A stretch of 64,000 bases of DNA from an uncultured Isoptericola sp. (GCA_947497265.1 CANMFP010000006.1:1-64000), one strand, 5' to 3'; shown: positions 39,141 to 48,851, counted from the first letter of the stretch. Made by a program: numbers and translations. The notes: a model not told the origin generated them from the letters alone.

Positions 39141-39622
39141 CCGACGGCGGCGCTCCGGAGGGCGTCCGGCGCAGGCTGCCTCGCGGGCTGGTCGGCGCGC
39201 TCGCCGTCACCGCCCTCCTGGCGCTGTACGTGGTGGCGATCGCGGAGCGCGGCGCAGCCATGCTGGGCAGCGGCGAGCCGCTGCTGATCGGCATCGGCCT
39301 CGCCGTGCTGGTCATCCCGCTGCTGGTGATCGGGCTCGTCGCCCGTGAGTTCTGGCTGGCCGCACGCGTGCAGCGCATGGCTGACGAGCTGGCGGCGGAC
39401 GGCCAGCTCCCGGTGGACGATCTTCCGCGCTCTGCGGGCGGCAGGATCGACCGGGCGGCCGCGGACGCGGCGTTCGCGCAGTTCCGGGACGCGGTGGACG
39501 CCGCGCCGAAGGACTGGCGCACCTGGTATCGCCTGGCCTTCGCCTACGACGCTGCGGGGGACCGCCGTCGTGCGCGCGCCGCCCTGCGGCAGGCCTCGGC
39601 GCTCTTCAGGCCGCGCGACTGA
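39137..39622 (+). CDS. Membrane protein with TPR-like tail
   Basis: 161 residues from a GTG overlapping the dapB stop by four bases. Two membrane segments (about 20-36 and 50-70) are followed by a cytoplasmic part whose end (WRTWYRLAFAYDAAGDRRRARAAL, split here as WYRLAFAYDAAGD and RRRARAALRQA) is one tetratricopeptide repeat. Similar proteins follow dapB in related genera. The function is unknown. Confidence 0.7.
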   Translation: MTDGGAPEGVRRRLPRGLVGALAVTALLALYVVAIAERGAAMLGSGEPLLIGIGLAVLVIPLLVIGLVAREFWLAARVQRMADELAADGQLPVDDLPRSAGGRIDRAAADAAFAQFRDAVDAAPKDWRTWYRLAFAYDAAGDRRRARAALRQASALFRPRD

Positions 39623-39650
39623 CGCCGCCAGCCGTCCTGTGCCCGGCGGG

Positions 39651-40859
39651 CTACCGCCCCGGGTCGGTCCCGACCGCCGCCGGGTCCTGCGGGAACGCGC
39701 CGCGCGCCACGAGCACGACGACGCACGCCACGGCGACCACGCCCGCACCTGTCAGTGCCAGCACGCTGCCGCCAGGACCGGCCACGACGCCGGCTCCGAG
39801 GGCGGCCCCGAGGCCGATGCCGAGGTTCGAGGTCCCGTTGACGAACGCCCCGGCGACGTCCGCCGTCGCGCCCTGCGTGCGCAACGCCGCCGCCTGGAAG
39901 GTCGCGGGGATCGCCCCGAACGCGGCGAGCCACACGCCGCCGGCCACGAGGACGCCCACCGGCTGGGGCAGGACCACGGCGAGGACGGTCAGCGAGCCGA
40001 CGATCGTGGCCATCGCCGTGATGGTCAGGGCGCGGGGCGTGCGGTCCAGGTAGCGGGCCGCCGCCCACAGCCCGACGAGCCCCAGTGCGCCGAAGAGCAG
40101 GAGCACGGGACCGACCGCCGCCTCGGACAGCCCGGTCGCCAGCAGCAGCACCGAGACGTAGGTGTACACGGTGTAGTGCCCGCCGAACAGCACCGTGTTG
40201 GTGCCGACGACGACGCCCAGCCGCCGGCGTCCCTGGCGGGCGGCCGAGCGGTCGCGAGCCGGCGGCGGGCCGACGTCGACCGCGGGCAGCAGGCGTGCCA
40301 CCAGCACCGCCGTGAGGGCGCAGACGCCACCGAGCAGCGCGAACGACCAGCGCCAGCCGACCGCCGTGCCCAGCGACGTCGAGAGCGGCACGCCCAGGAC
40401 GAATCCCATCGTGCCGCCGGCGGTGACGAGCGTCAGTGCCCGGCCGGTGTACAGGGGACCCACGAGGCGGGCGGCGTACGCGATCGACACCGAGAAGAAG
40501 ACGGCGTGGCCGATCCCGCCGATGGTGCGTCCGGCCGCCATGACGGCGTAGGTCGGGGCGACGGCGACGAGCAGGTTGCCGGCCACGTAGGTGGCGAGCG
40601 TGACCAGGAGCAGCGGCTTGCGCGGGAACCGTTGCGTGGCCAGGGTCAGCGGGACGGCACAGACCGCGACGACGAGGGCGTAGACGGTGACGAGGAGCCC
40701 GGCCGTCGACTCGGAGACGCCGACGCCGCGGGCGAGCTGCGGCAGCAGGCCGACGGGCAGCACCTCGGTGGTGATGGCGACGAAGTTCGCCACCGCGAGG
40801 ACCGTGATCCCGCCGGCGGCGTCGCGGACGGTGCGGGTGGAGGAGGCTGACGGCGGCAC
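39651..40859 (-). CDS. MFS transporter, DHA1/sugar-efflux type
   Basis: 402 residues with twelve predicted membrane segments. The start region NFVAITTEVLPVGLLPQLARG and the segment-5 motif (GRALTLVTAGGTMGFVLGVP) are characteristic of the AraJ/Cmr group of drug and sugar efflux proteins. The start is at 40859. First gene of the accessory transporter block after dapB. Substrate unknown; no regulator is adjacent. Confidence 0.85.
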   Translation of the reverse strand: MPPSASSTRTVRDAAGGITVLAVANFVAITTEVLPVGLLPQLARGVGVSESTAGLLVTVYALVVAVCAVPLTLATQRFPRKPLLLVTLATYVAGNLLVAVAPTYAVMAAGRTIGGIGHAVFFSVSIAYAARLVGPLYTGRALTLVTAGGTMGFVLGVPLSTSLGTAVGWRWSFALLGGVCALTAVLVARLLPAVDVGPPPARDRSAARQGRRRLGVVVGTNTVLFGGHYTVYTYVSVLLLATGLSEAAVGPVLLLFGALGLVGLWAAARYLDRTPRALTITAMATIVGSLTVLAVVLPQPVGVLVAGGVWLAAFGAIPATFQAAALRTQGATADVAGAFVNGTSNLGIGLGAALGAGVVAGPGGSVLALTGAGVVAVACVVVLVARGAFPQDPAAVGTDPGR

Positions 40860-40975
40860 CGACTCATCGTGTCATCCTCACCGGCCGCCGCTCCCGCGCA
40901 CGCGCTGCCGTGCACGGACGCGGGAGCGCTCGTAGCCTGAGCGCAGGTCAGCAGTCGACGACGAGAGGATCGCGC

Positions 40976-41791
40976 ATGGCGCCCGACGACGGGGAGGCCG
41001 GGACGCAGGACGGCGCCGGCGGCACGTTCCGCAACCCGTTCCGACGGGTCTGGTGGCTGCCCGTGGTCCGCGGGATCGCCTTCGTGGTGCTCGGGCTGCT
41101 GCTGATGATCGAGCCGCTCGGTGAGCTCGAGGTGCTGCGGGTGCTCGTCGGCGCGTTCCTCGTGCTCGACGCGGTGCTGGTGGTGGTGCAGTGGTTCGTG
41201 CACCGCCGTCAGGTCGGCTCGGCGTGGTGGCTGGCGCAGGCGGGCGTCAACGTCCTCTTCGGCGTGGCCGTCGCGTTCTGGCCCGACCTGGAGCCGACGC
41301 CGCTGTACTACGTCCTGGCCAGCTGGGCGATCGTGCTCGGGATCGTCACCGTCGTCGGGGGCGCCGCCCTGGCCCGCAACCGTGACCTCGGCTGGCCGTG
41401 GATGATCACGTCCGGCCTCACGGCGGGGCTGTTCGGTCTGCTGCTCGTCACCCGCCCGCTCGACCTGCTGGACGTGCTGCGGCTGGTGACCATCGTGTTC
41501 GCGCTGTTCGCCTTCGTGGCGGGCTCGATCCACCTGGTGTCCGGGTTCGCGGTCCGCTCGGTCTCCCGCGAGCTGTGGGGGCTGCGAGAGCAGGCGGAGC
41601 GGGTCGGCGTCGTCGTGACGGGCGGCTCGGTGCTGGGCTCCGCGAACCCGCAGGCCGCCCCGGCGGCGGTGGCCGGGCCGGCGTCGCGGGGGACCACGGA
41701 CGGCCCGCCGTCCGTCTCGACCCCCGTGGACGACACGACCGGGGGCGACGAGCCGCGGGAGACGCCCGGAGGTGCCGGCAGGGTCAGATGA
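40976..41791 (+). CDS. HdeD-like DUF308 membrane protein
   Basis: 271 residues from the ATG at 40976 with GAGAGGAT upstream and a TAGCCT -10-like box at 40933-40938. Six membrane segments in three hairpin pairs (about 25-185) match DUF308/HdeD, a family tied to acid resistance in E. coli. The C-terminal 65 residues are hydrophilic, Pro/Thr/Asp-rich. Its 3' end overlaps the convergent GNAT gene by eight bases. Confidence 0.8.
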   Translation: MAPDDGEAGTQDGAGGTFRNPFRRVWWLPVVRGIAFVVLGLLLMIEPLGELEVLRVLVGAFLVLDAVLVVVQWFVHRRQVGSAWWLAQAGVNVLFGVAVAFWPDLEPTPLYYVLASWAIVLGIVTVVGGAALARNRDLGWPWMITSGLTAGLFGLLLVTRPLDLLDVLRLVTIVFALFAFVAGSIHLVSGFAVRSVSRELWGLREQAERVGVVVTGGSVLGSANPQAAPAAVAGPASRGTTDGPPSVSTPVDDTTGGDEPRETPGGAGRVR

Positions 41792-42290
41792 CCGCCGACC
41801 AGCGGCGCTCGACGACGTCCCGCGCGCCGGTGGCGAGCGCACGGTCGACGCCGTCGGGACCGAGGCCGGACGAGGACAGGAAGCGTTCGCGGCCCTCGTC
41901 GCCGTCGAGCACCCAGGTGACGACCTCCTGCGAGCCGTCGGTGCGCAGCCGGTCGACGGCGGCGGCGAGCAGTCGGGAGCCGTGCCCGGCGAGCCGGTGG
42001 TCCGGGGCGACCTCCAGGGCCATGACCTGCCCTGGGCCGACGGCGGCGAAACCGACGACCCGCGGTCCGTCCAGCGCGACGAGCACGGCGAAGCCCGGCC
42101 CGGGCGGCCGCGAGATCGCGTCCGTCCACCGCTCCACCATGGTCTGCTCGTCGAGGGCGTCGACGGCGTCACCGAGCGTGTCGGCGTGGGTCGCCCGCCA
42201 GGCCTCGACCTGGACCCGCGTCACCGCTTCCTCGTCGCCGGGGACTGCGGGGCGGACGGAGACGTCGGCGGTCTCGCGGAACAGTGCCAT
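41784..42290 (-). CDS. GNAT family acetyltransferase
   Basis: 168 residues from the ATG at 42290 (GTG at 42299 adds three). Single GNAT domain: VRPAVPGDEEAVTRV start, central VMALEVAPDHRLAGHGSRLL with the acetyl-CoA binding loop, then AVDRLRTDG. Related to amino-group acetyltransferases, substrate unknown. Located 3' of the MFS-azlD-azlC group on the same strand, 22 bases after the MFS gene, so it may be co-transcribed. Confidence 0.8.
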   Translation of the reverse strand: MALFRETADVSVRPAVPGDEEAVTRVQVEAWRATHADTLGDAVDALDEQTMVERWTDAISRPPGPGFAVLVALDGPRVVGFAAVGPGQVMALEVAPDHRLAGHGSRLLAAAVDRLRTDGSQEVVTWVLDGDEGRERFLSSSGLGPDGVDRALATGARDVVERRWSAVI

Positions 42291-42311
42291 GGGCACCACC
42301 CTAGGTGCTCG

Positions 42312-43559
42312 TCAGTCGTCGGCGGGCGCCGCGGCCCGGTGTTGCGGGGGCCGGACCTGGCCCGCCACCGCGAGGCTGAGCACCACGGCGCCGCAGATGA
42401 CGAGCAGGGCCGAGCGCACGCCCACCTGGTCGGCCAGCAGGCCGAGCAGGGGTGGGGCGGCAAGCATCGCCACGGTCGAGAACGAGGTCGCGACCGCGAC
42501 GCGGGGCGCGGCGTGGGTAGGTTCGTCGGAGGCCGCGGAGATGGCGATCGGGTTCGCGAGCGCGGCGCCGCAGCCCCAGAGCACGATCCCGGCCCAGGCC
42601 AGGGCGAGGGTGGGCGAGAGCCCGAAGAGGAGCAGCCCGAGCAGCGCGGACGCCCCCGACACGCGGAGCACGGTCACCCTCCCGTAGCGGTCGATCAGGC
42701 CTGTGCCCGCGAACCGGACGACGGTCATCGACGCGACGAACGTCCCGTAGGCGACGGCGCCGACCGCCTCGCGGGCGGCGAACCCGTCGACGACGGCGAG
42801 GGACAGCCAGGTCCCGGCGGACCCTTCCGAGAGGGACGCGGCGAGGAGCACCAGACCCACCAGCAGCGTGCGGGGCTCGCGCCAGGCGGCCATGGCGGCT
42901 CGCACCCCGCCGCCGCGACGCGCTGGTGCTCCGTCGGCGGGCGCCTGGTCGCGGGGCGGGGCCAACCTCGTCGAGGGGACGACGAGCAGGGCACGCACGA
43001 CGGTCACGACGGCGACCACCACGACGAGCTGGACGGCGACGTGCGCTCCCGACCAGGCGAAGGCGGCGCCGACGAGCGCACCGAGGGCGGCCCCGACGGA
43101 GAACGCCGCGTGGAAGTGGGGGAGGATGGCCCGCCCGACGGCACGTTCCACGCCGGCGGCACTGATGTTGATGGGGATGTTGGTCAGGGCTCCGCACATC
43201 CCGTTCAGGCACGCCCCGACGGCGAACAGCGGGATGTTGGCGGTGGTCGTCGCGAGCGCGAGGAGCCCGAAGCCCACCGCGTTGCCCGCCGTGGCCGCGA
43301 CGAGCGTGCGCCGGCTGCCGAACCGCGCGACGACGGCCCCGGCGACGAGCACCGCGAGGAGCGAGCCGGCTCCGCCGACGACCAGGAGCGAGCCGAGCTG
43401 GCCCGCGCTGAGCCCCAGCTCGGACCGGATCGAGGGCAGGCGGCTCATCCAGGACGTGCCCAGCACACCGAACAGCGCGAACTGCGCCATGAGCGACCAG
43501 CGGGCGAGAGCCACCTCGGGGCGCGGGGAGGTGGGTCGTGCGCCCGGCCTCAGCCCCAC
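42312..43559 (-). CDS. MFS transporter (YbjJ-like)
   Basis: 415 residues from a GTG overlapping the azlD stop. Twelve membrane segments; FALFGVLGTSWMSRLPSI near the N-terminus and a NGMCGALTNIPINI segment are typical of the YbjJ/FucP-like MFS group. About 22 residues precede the first segment; an ATG there (SLMAQF) is an alternative start. Probably one transcript with azlC and azlD. Substrate unknown. Confidence 0.82.
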   Translation of the reverse strand: MGLRPGARPTSPRPEVALARWSLMAQFALFGVLGTSWMSRLPSIRSELGLSAGQLGSLLVVGGAGSLLAVLVAGAVVARFGSRRTLVAATAGNAVGFGLLALATTTANIPLFAVGACLNGMCGALTNIPINISAAGVERAVGRAILPHFHAAFSVGAALGALVGAAFAWSGAHVAVQLVVVVAVVTVVRALLVVPSTRLAPPRDQAPADGAPARRGGGVRAAMAAWREPRTLLVGLVLLAASLSEGSAGTWLSLAVVDGFAAREAVGAVAYGTFVASMTVVRFAGTGLIDRYGRVTVLRVSGASALLGLLLFGLSPTLALAWAGIVLWGCGAALANPIAISAASDEPTHAAPRVAVATSFSTVAMLAAPPLLGLLADQVGVRSALLVICGAVVLSLAVAGQVRPPQHRAAAPADD

Positions 43560-43870
43560 CCGAGCGCCCGCAGGCCGGCGGCGGCGGCCGCCGCGAGCAC
43601 GACCACCACGATGAACGGCGCCCGCAGGGCCAGGGCGACGGCTGCGACCGCGAGGGCCGGGACGCGGGCGTCGACGACGACCAACGCGCCGTCGGCGAAC
43701 GTCTGCACGACGACCAACGAGACGAGCAGTGCCACGGTCACGAGCGTCGACGTGCGCTGCACCCGCTGGGTGGCCAGCCAGTGCTCCGGTATCAGGTGGC
43801 CGGCGAGCTTCAGGCCGAAGCTGGCGAGCGAGGCGAGGAGCACGGTGATCCACAGCATGGTCGTGGTCAT
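43550..43870 (-). CDS. azlD: AzlD branched-chain amino acid exporter subunit
   Basis: 106 residues, small membrane protein with four hydrophobic segments, normal AzlD size. Forms the AzlCD complex that exports branched-chain amino acids and analogues in Bacillus. The ATG overlaps the azlC stop by four bases (ATGA). Downstream overlap with the MFS gene indicates translational coupling of all three. Confidence 0.88.
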   Translation of the reverse strand: MTTTMLWITVLLASLASFGLKLAGHLIPEHWLATQRVQRTSTLVTVALLVSLVVVQTFADGALVVVDARVPALAVAAVALALRAPFIVVVVLAAAAAAGLRALGWG

Positions 43871-44580
43871 CGGTCGTCCTCGCTGGTCGTGCGGCGCGGT
43901 GCGGCAGGGGCGACGGCTCCGGCCACGACGGCGACGGCCGCCGCGGCGAGCACCGGGACCCCGGCCGGCGCGACCGGGACCAGCGCCAGCGTGACCACGA
44001 CGGCCAGCCCTGCCACGACCTGCGCCCGGCGCTCGGCGAGGCGGGGCCACACCAGCGCGAGGAACGCCGCCCCCGCGGCAGCGTCGAGGCCCCACGCCCG
44101 CGGGTCGCCGAGGGCGTCACCGGCCAGCGCACCCGCCAGCGTGAAGGCGTTCCACAGCACGAAGACCCCGACGCCGGCCGTCCAGAACCCGGCGCGGACC
44201 GCCGCGGGCGTGCGCTGCCCGACGGCGACCGCCGTCGACTCGTCGATCGTCAGATGGGCGGCTGCCGCCCGGCGCCAGCCCCGCAGGGACAGCAGAGGGG
44301 AGACGACGGCGCCGTAGAGCATGTTGCGCGCACCGAGCAGCGTCGACGTCGCCACGGCCGCGACGGGCGACCCGCCGGCGGCGACGACGCCGATGAGGGC
44401 GAACTGGGAGCCGCCCGTGAACAGCAGGAGGCTCAGGACGGCGGTCTGCGCCACGGTCAGGCCGGCGACCACGGCCAGGGCGCCGAACGAGATCCCGTAC
44501 AGGCCCGTGGCCACGGCCACGCTGACGCCCTGCCGGACGGCGGCGGAGACCTCGGGAGAGGATGGACGGCTCACGGCCAC
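43867..44580 (-). CDS. azlC: AzlC branched-chain amino acid exporter subunit
   Basis: 237 residues. AzlC family: GLYGISFGALAVVAG start, the conserved LLLFTGGSQFALIGV, and HLTIDESTAVA. About eight membrane segments. GTG start at 44580. First of the leftward azlC-azlD-MFS-GNAT group; upstream is the aldehyde dehydrogenase gene on the same strand, 25 bases away, which may belong to the same transcript. Confidence 0.9.
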   Translation of the reverse strand: MAVSRPSSPEVSAAVRQGVSVAVATGLYGISFGALAVVAGLTVAQTAVLSLLLFTGGSQFALIGVVAAGGSPVAAVATSTLLGARNMLYGAVVSPLLSLRGWRRAAAAHLTIDESTAVAVGQRTPAAVRAGFWTAGVGVFVLWNAFTLAGALAGDALGDPRAWGLDAAAGAAFLALVWPRLAERRAQVVAGLAVVVTLALVPVAPAGVPVLAAAAVAVVAGAVAPAAPRRTTSEDDR

Positions 44581-44605
44581 AGGAAACCATGGTCCGGGGG
44601 GCTCG

Positions 44606-46072
44606 TCACAACGCGACGTACACCGACTCCTGGTACTCCTCCAGTCCGGCTGCCCCGCCCTCGCGACCCAGACCGGACTGCTTGACCCCGCCGAACGGTG
44701 CGCTCGCGTCCGAGACCATGCCGCGGTTGATGCCGATCATGCCCGCGTCGATCTCGTGCGCGGCCCGCATCGCGAGGTCCACGTCGCGGGTGTAGGCGTA
44801 GGCGGCGAGGCCGTACTCGGTCCCGTTTGCCAGGGCGATCCCCTCGTCGACGTCGTCGAAGGCGACGACGGGCGCGACGGGACCGAAGATCTCCTCGGTG
44901 ACGCAGCGGGCGTCGGCAGGGGTGCCCGCGAGCACGGTGGGGGAGTAGAAGTAGCCCTTGCGGTCCGGCCGCGCGCCACCCGCGACCGCACGCGCACCGC
45001 GATCGGTCGCGTCGGTCACGAGCTCGTCGACCTTGTCGACGGCGCTCGCGCCGATCAGGGGGCCGACGTCGTGTCCCTCAGCACCCGGACCCACGCTCAG
45101 CCCGGCGAACCGCTCGGCGAGCCGTTCGGCGAACTCGTCCGCGAGCGAGCCGTGCACCAGGAAGCGGTTGGCCGCGACGCAGGACTGTCCGCCGTTGCGC
45201 AGCTTGGCGACCATCGCGCCCTCCACGGCTGCGTCGAGGTCGGCGTCGCCGAAGACGACGAACGGCGCGTTGCCGCCCAGCTCCATGGAGCAGTTGAGCA
45301 CCTGCTCGGCGGCCTGCCCGAGCAGGACCCGCCCGACACCCGTCGACCCTGTGAACGAGAGCTTGCGCAGGCGGCCGTCGGCGATCACCGGCTCGGTCAC
45401 CGTCTTCGCCGACGACGTGGGCACCACGTTCACCACGCCGGTGGGCAGGTCCCGTGCGGCGAGCTCCGCACGGAGGATCTCGGCGACCGCCATGGTGGTC
45501 AGCGGCGTGAGCTGCGCGGGCTTGATCACCACCGGGCACCCCGCGGCGAGGGCGGGTCCGATCTTGCGCGTGGCCATGGCGATCGGGAAGTTCCACGGCG
45601 TGATCAGCAGCGACGGGCCGACGGGCCGGCGGTGCACGAGCTGGTGGTTGCTCCCGGCCGGCGCGGTGCGCATCATCCCTGGCGCCCGCACCGCCTCCTC
45701 CGCGAACCAGCGGAAGAACTCGGCACCGTACGCGACCTCGGCCCGGGACTCGGCGAGCGGCTTGCCGCCCTCCGCGGTGATGAGTGCGGCGAGCTCGTCG
45801 GTGCGCTCCACGATCGCCTCGAAGCAGGCCCGCAGCAGCTCCGAGCGGTCTCGGGGCGGTACCGCGGCCCAGGCCGGCGCGGCGTCGTGCGCGGCCGCCA
45901 GGGCGGCGATGCCGTCGTCGCCCGTGCCGTCCGCCACGCTCGTCAGGACCTCTTCGGTGGCGGGGTCCACGACCTCGAAGGTGGAGCCGCCCGATGCCGG
46001 TCGCCACTCGCCGCCGACGAGGACCTGGGTCGGGGCGTCACGCACGGAGGAGAGGGTCGTCGTCGCAGTCAT
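44606..46072 (-). CDS. Aldehyde dehydrogenase, succinate-semialdehyde type
   Basis: 488 residues from the ATG at 46072. Catalytic Cys298 in GGQSCVAANRF and Glu264 in MELGGNAPF, oxyanion Asn161 in TPWNFP. The overall pattern (KIGPALAAGCP, SFTGSTGVG, FGGVKQSGLGREG) fits NAD(P)-dependent succinate-semialdehyde dehydrogenases (GabD). No GABA transaminase gene is nearby, so the true substrate is open. A -10-like CATACT (46080-46085, minus strand) lies seven bases before the ATG. Divergent from dapA. Confidence 0.88.
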   Translation of the reverse strand: MTATTTLSSVRDAPTQVLVGGEWRPASGGSTFEVVDPATEEVLTSVADGTGDDGIAALAAAHDAAPAWAAVPPRDRSELLRACFEAIVERTDELAALITAEGGKPLAESRAEVAYGAEFFRWFAEEAVRAPGMMRTAPAGSNHQLVHRRPVGPSLLITPWNFPIAMATRKIGPALAAGCPVVIKPAQLTPLTTMAVAEILRAELAARDLPTGVVNVVPTSSAKTVTEPVIADGRLRKLSFTGSTGVGRVLLGQAAEQVLNCSMELGGNAPFVVFGDADLDAAVEGAMVAKLRNGGQSCVAANRFLVHGSLADEFAERLAERFAGLSVGPGAEGHDVGPLIGASAVDKVDELVTDATDRGARAVAGGARPDRKGYFYSPTVLAGTPADARCVTEEIFGPVAPVVAFDDVDEGIALANGTEYGLAAYAYTRDVDLAMRAAHEIDAGMIGINRGMVSDASAPFGGVKQSGLGREGGAAGLEEYQESVYVAL

Positions 46073-46203
46073 ACCATCCAGTATGTGCGGGCACCGGGTC
46101 GCCGCAACAGCCCTGGCAGGCGGCGCACGGCACCCTGGCACGACGTCTCATCCCGCCGGTCGCGAACCCGTGGACAGGGGCACCAGGAGGGAGTACCGAA
46201 CGG

Positions 46204-46209
46204 TACGGT
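46204..46209 (+). promoter_or_regulatory. -10 box of leaderless dapA promoter
   Basis: TACGGT ends six bases before the dapA ATG at 46216 and there is no ribosome binding site. Confidence 0.5.
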
Positions 46210-46215
46210 GTCCCC

Positions 46216-47139
46216 ATGACGCTGCCCGGCACCCCTGCGCGCCCTTTCGGCGCGGTTCTCACCGCGATGGTCACGCCCATGACGAGCACCGGGGAGATCG
46301 ATCTGAAGGCCGCGGCGTCGCTGGCGCGGCGCCTGGTCGACGAGGGGAACGACGGCCTCGTGCTGTCGGGGACCACGGGCGAGGCGCCCGCGACCCACAC
46401 CCCCGAGAAGGCGGCGCTCGTGCGCGCCGTCGTCGACGCCGTCGGCGACCGTGCGGCGGTGCTCTCCGGGGCCGGGTCGAACGACACGGCGCACGCCGTG
46501 CGCATGGCCGAGCAGGCTGCGGAGGCCGGCGCGGACGGCCTGCTCGTCGTCTCGCCGTACTACTCCCGCCCGACGCAGGAGGGTCTCTACCGCCACTTCG
46601 CAGCGGTCGCGGACGCGACCGAGCTGCCCGTCATGCTGTACGACATCCCGGGCCGTGCGGGCGTGCGCATCGCGCCGGCGACGTACGAGCGCATCGCCGC
46701 GCACCCGCGGGTGGTCGCGACCAAGGATGCCACCGGCGACCTGACCGGCGTCCCCGCGCTGCGTGCCGCCACGGGTCTCGCCTGGTACTCGGGCGACGAC
46801 ACGCTGCTGCTGCCCTTCCTCTCCCACGGTGGTGCCGGGATCGTCTCCGTCTCCGCCCACGTGGTGGCCGGGCAGTTCGCCGAGGTCGTGCGGCGCTTCG
46901 ACGCCGGAGACCACGCCGGCGCGCTCGAGACCTTCTGCACGACGCTGCCCGTCATCGCCGCCATCAACGGTGCCGGTGCCCAGGCCGGCATGACCAAGGC
47001 CGCCCTCGAGCTGCTCGGTGCCGTGGGCAACCGCGAGCTGCGCCTGCCGAACGTCGCCGCCACCGACGCCGACGTCGCCATGATGCGCGCTGCCCTCATC
47101 GCCGGCGGTGTCCTGGACGCCGCCACCACCGTCCCGTAA
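46216..47139 (+). CDS. dapA: 4-hydroxy-tetrahydrodipicolinate synthase
   Basis: 307 residues. Condenses pyruvate and aspartate semialdehyde in lysine/DAP synthesis; class I aldolase with Schiff-base Lys170 (VVATKDATG), Tyr142 (LYDIPGR) and the GTTGE loop (52-56). ATG at 46216 with a -10 box at leaderless distance. Followed after 21 bases by rnj, the usual actinobacterial pair. Confidence 0.96.
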   Translation: MTLPGTPARPFGAVLTAMVTPMTSTGEIDLKAAASLARRLVDEGNDGLVLSGTTGEAPATHTPEKAALVRAVVDAVGDRAAVLSGAGSNDTAHAVRMAEQAAEAGADGLLVVSPYYSRPTQEGLYRHFAAVADATELPVMLYDIPGRAGVRIAPATYERIAAHPRVVATKDATGDLTGVPALRAATGLAWYSGDDTLLLPFLSHGGAGIVSVSAHVVAGQFAEVVRRFDAGDHAGALETFCTTLPVIAAINGAGAQAGMTKAALELLGAVGNRELRLPNVAATDADVAMMRAALIAGGVLDAATTVP

Positions 47140-47160
47140 CCCCACAGGCCAGGAGGCCAC

Positions 47161-48846
47161 GTGAGCCACCCTCACCCCGAACTCCCTCTTCCTCCCGAGC
47201 TGCCCGCCGGCGGGCTGCGCATCGTGGCGCTCGGCGGGCTCGGCGAGGTCGGCCGGAACATGGCCGTCCTCGAGTACGACGGCCGGCTGCTGATCATCGA
47301 TTGCGGCGTCCTGTTCCCCGAGGACCACCAGCCCGGCGTCGACTTGATCCTGCCGGACTTCGAGTACCTTTCCGGCCGGCTCGACGACATCGAGGCGATC
47401 GTCCTCACCCACGGCCACGAGGACCACATCGGCGCCGTGCCCTACCTGCTGCGGCGCCGTCGCGACATCCCGATCTACGGCTCGCAGCTCACGCTCGCGT
47501 TCCTCGAGGCGAAGCTGAAGGAGCACCGCATCAGGCCGGTGACGCGGGTCGTCGCCGAGAACGACACGGTGCGGCTCGGCGTCTTCGGCCTCGAGTTCGT
47601 CGCCGTCAACCACTCCATCCCCGACGCGCTCGCCGTGGCCGTCACCACGGGTGCGGGCACGGTCCTGCACACCGGCGACTTCAAGATGGACCAGCTCCCG
47701 CTGGACGGCCGTGTCACGGATCTGCGGGCCTTCGCGCGCCTGGGTGAGCAGGGTGTCGACCTCTTCATGGTGGACTCCACCAACGCCGAGGTCCCGGGCT
47801 TCGTCACCCACGAGGTCGAGATCGGGCCCGTCCTGGACAGCGTGTTCGCCCAGGCGGAGAAGCGCATCGTCGTCGCCTCGTTCTCCTCGCACGTCCACCG
47901 CGTCCAGCAGGTCCTCAATGCCGCCCACGCGCACGGGCGCAAGGTCGCGCTCGCGGGTCGCTCGATGATCCGCAACATGGGCATCGCGGCCGAGCTCGGC
48001 TATCTCGACGTGCCGCCCGGAGTGCTCGTCGACCTCAAGCGGACCGGCGACATCCCGGACGACGAGCTGGTGTACATGTGCACCGGCTCGCAGGGCGAGC
48101 CGATGGCGGCGCTGAGCCGGATGGCGAACGGCGACCACCGCGTCAAGATCGGGCACGGCGACACGGTGATCCTCGCCAGCTCCTTGATCCCCGGCAACGA
48201 GAACTCCGTGTTCCGAGTCATCAACGGCCTCACGCGGCTCGGCGCACGCGTCGTGCACTCGGGCAACGCGAAGGTCCACGTCTCGGGCCACGCCAGCGCG
48301 GGCGAGCTGCTCTACTGCTACAACATCATCAAGCCCCAGAACGTCATGCCCGTGCACGGCGAGGTGCGGCACCTCGTGGCCAACGCGGCGCTCGCGGTGA
48401 AGACCGGCATCCCCGCCGACCGCGTCGTGCTGGCGGAGGACGGCGTCGTCGTGGACCTGGTCGACGGGCGCGCCACCGTGGTCGGTGCCGTGCCCTGCGG
48501 GTACGTGTTCGTCGACGGGTCGTCGGTCGGCGAGGTCACCGAGAACGAGCTCAAGGACCGCCGGGTGCTCAGCGAGGAGGGCTTCGTGTCCGTCTTCGCC
48601 GTCGTGGACTCGGCCACCGGCAAGGTGCTCGCGGGCCCGCAGATCCTCGCGCGCGGCATGGCCGAGGGTGCGGCGGTCTTCGACGAGATCCAGCCGGACG
48701 TCGTCAAGGCGCTCGAGGACGCGATCGCCGGGGGCGCGACCGACACCCACCAGCTGCAGCAGGTGATGCGGCGCGTCATCGGCCAGTGGGTCAACCGGCG
48801 GCTGCGCCGTCGTCCGATGATCGTCCCGGTCGTCGTCGAGGCCTGA
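47161..48846 (+). CDS. rnj: Ribonuclease J
   Basis: 561 residues. Metallo-beta-lactamase/beta-CASP RNase with 5' exo- and endonuclease activity. Zinc motif H84-G-H86-E-D88-H89 in VLTHGHEDHIGAVPYLL; further ligands in LHTGDFKMD and VDSTNAE; beta-CASP motifs CTGSQGEPMAAL and HVSGHAS. A C-terminal domain follows from about residue 450. GTG start with AGGAGG nearby. A short hairpin (48852-48875) follows. Confidence 0.95.
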   Translation: MSHPHPELPLPPELPAGGLRIVALGGLGEVGRNMAVLEYDGRLLIIDCGVLFPEDHQPGVDLILPDFEYLSGRLDDIEAIVLTHGHEDHIGAVPYLLRRRRDIPIYGSQLTLAFLEAKLKEHRIRPVTRVVAENDTVRLGVFGLEFVAVNHSIPDALAVAVTTGAGTVLHTGDFKMDQLPLDGRVTDLRAFARLGEQGVDLFMVDSTNAEVPGFVTHEVEIGPVLDSVFAQAEKRIVVASFSSHVHRVQQVLNAAHAHGRKVALAGRSMIRNMGIAAELGYLDVPPGVLVDLKRTGDIPDDELVYMCTGSQGEPMAALSRMANGDHRVKIGHGDTVILASSLIPGNENSVFRVINGLTRLGARVVHSGNAKVHVSGHASAGELLYCYNIIKPQNVMPVHGEVRHLVANAALAVKTGIPADRVVLAEDGVVVDLVDGRATVVGAVPCGYVFVDGSSVGEVTENELKDRRVLSEEGFVSVFAVVDSATGKVLAGPQILARGMAEGAAVFDEIQPDVVKALEDAIAGGATDTHQLQQVMRRVIGQWVNRRLRRRPMIVPVVVEA

Positions 48847-48851
48847 GCCGA

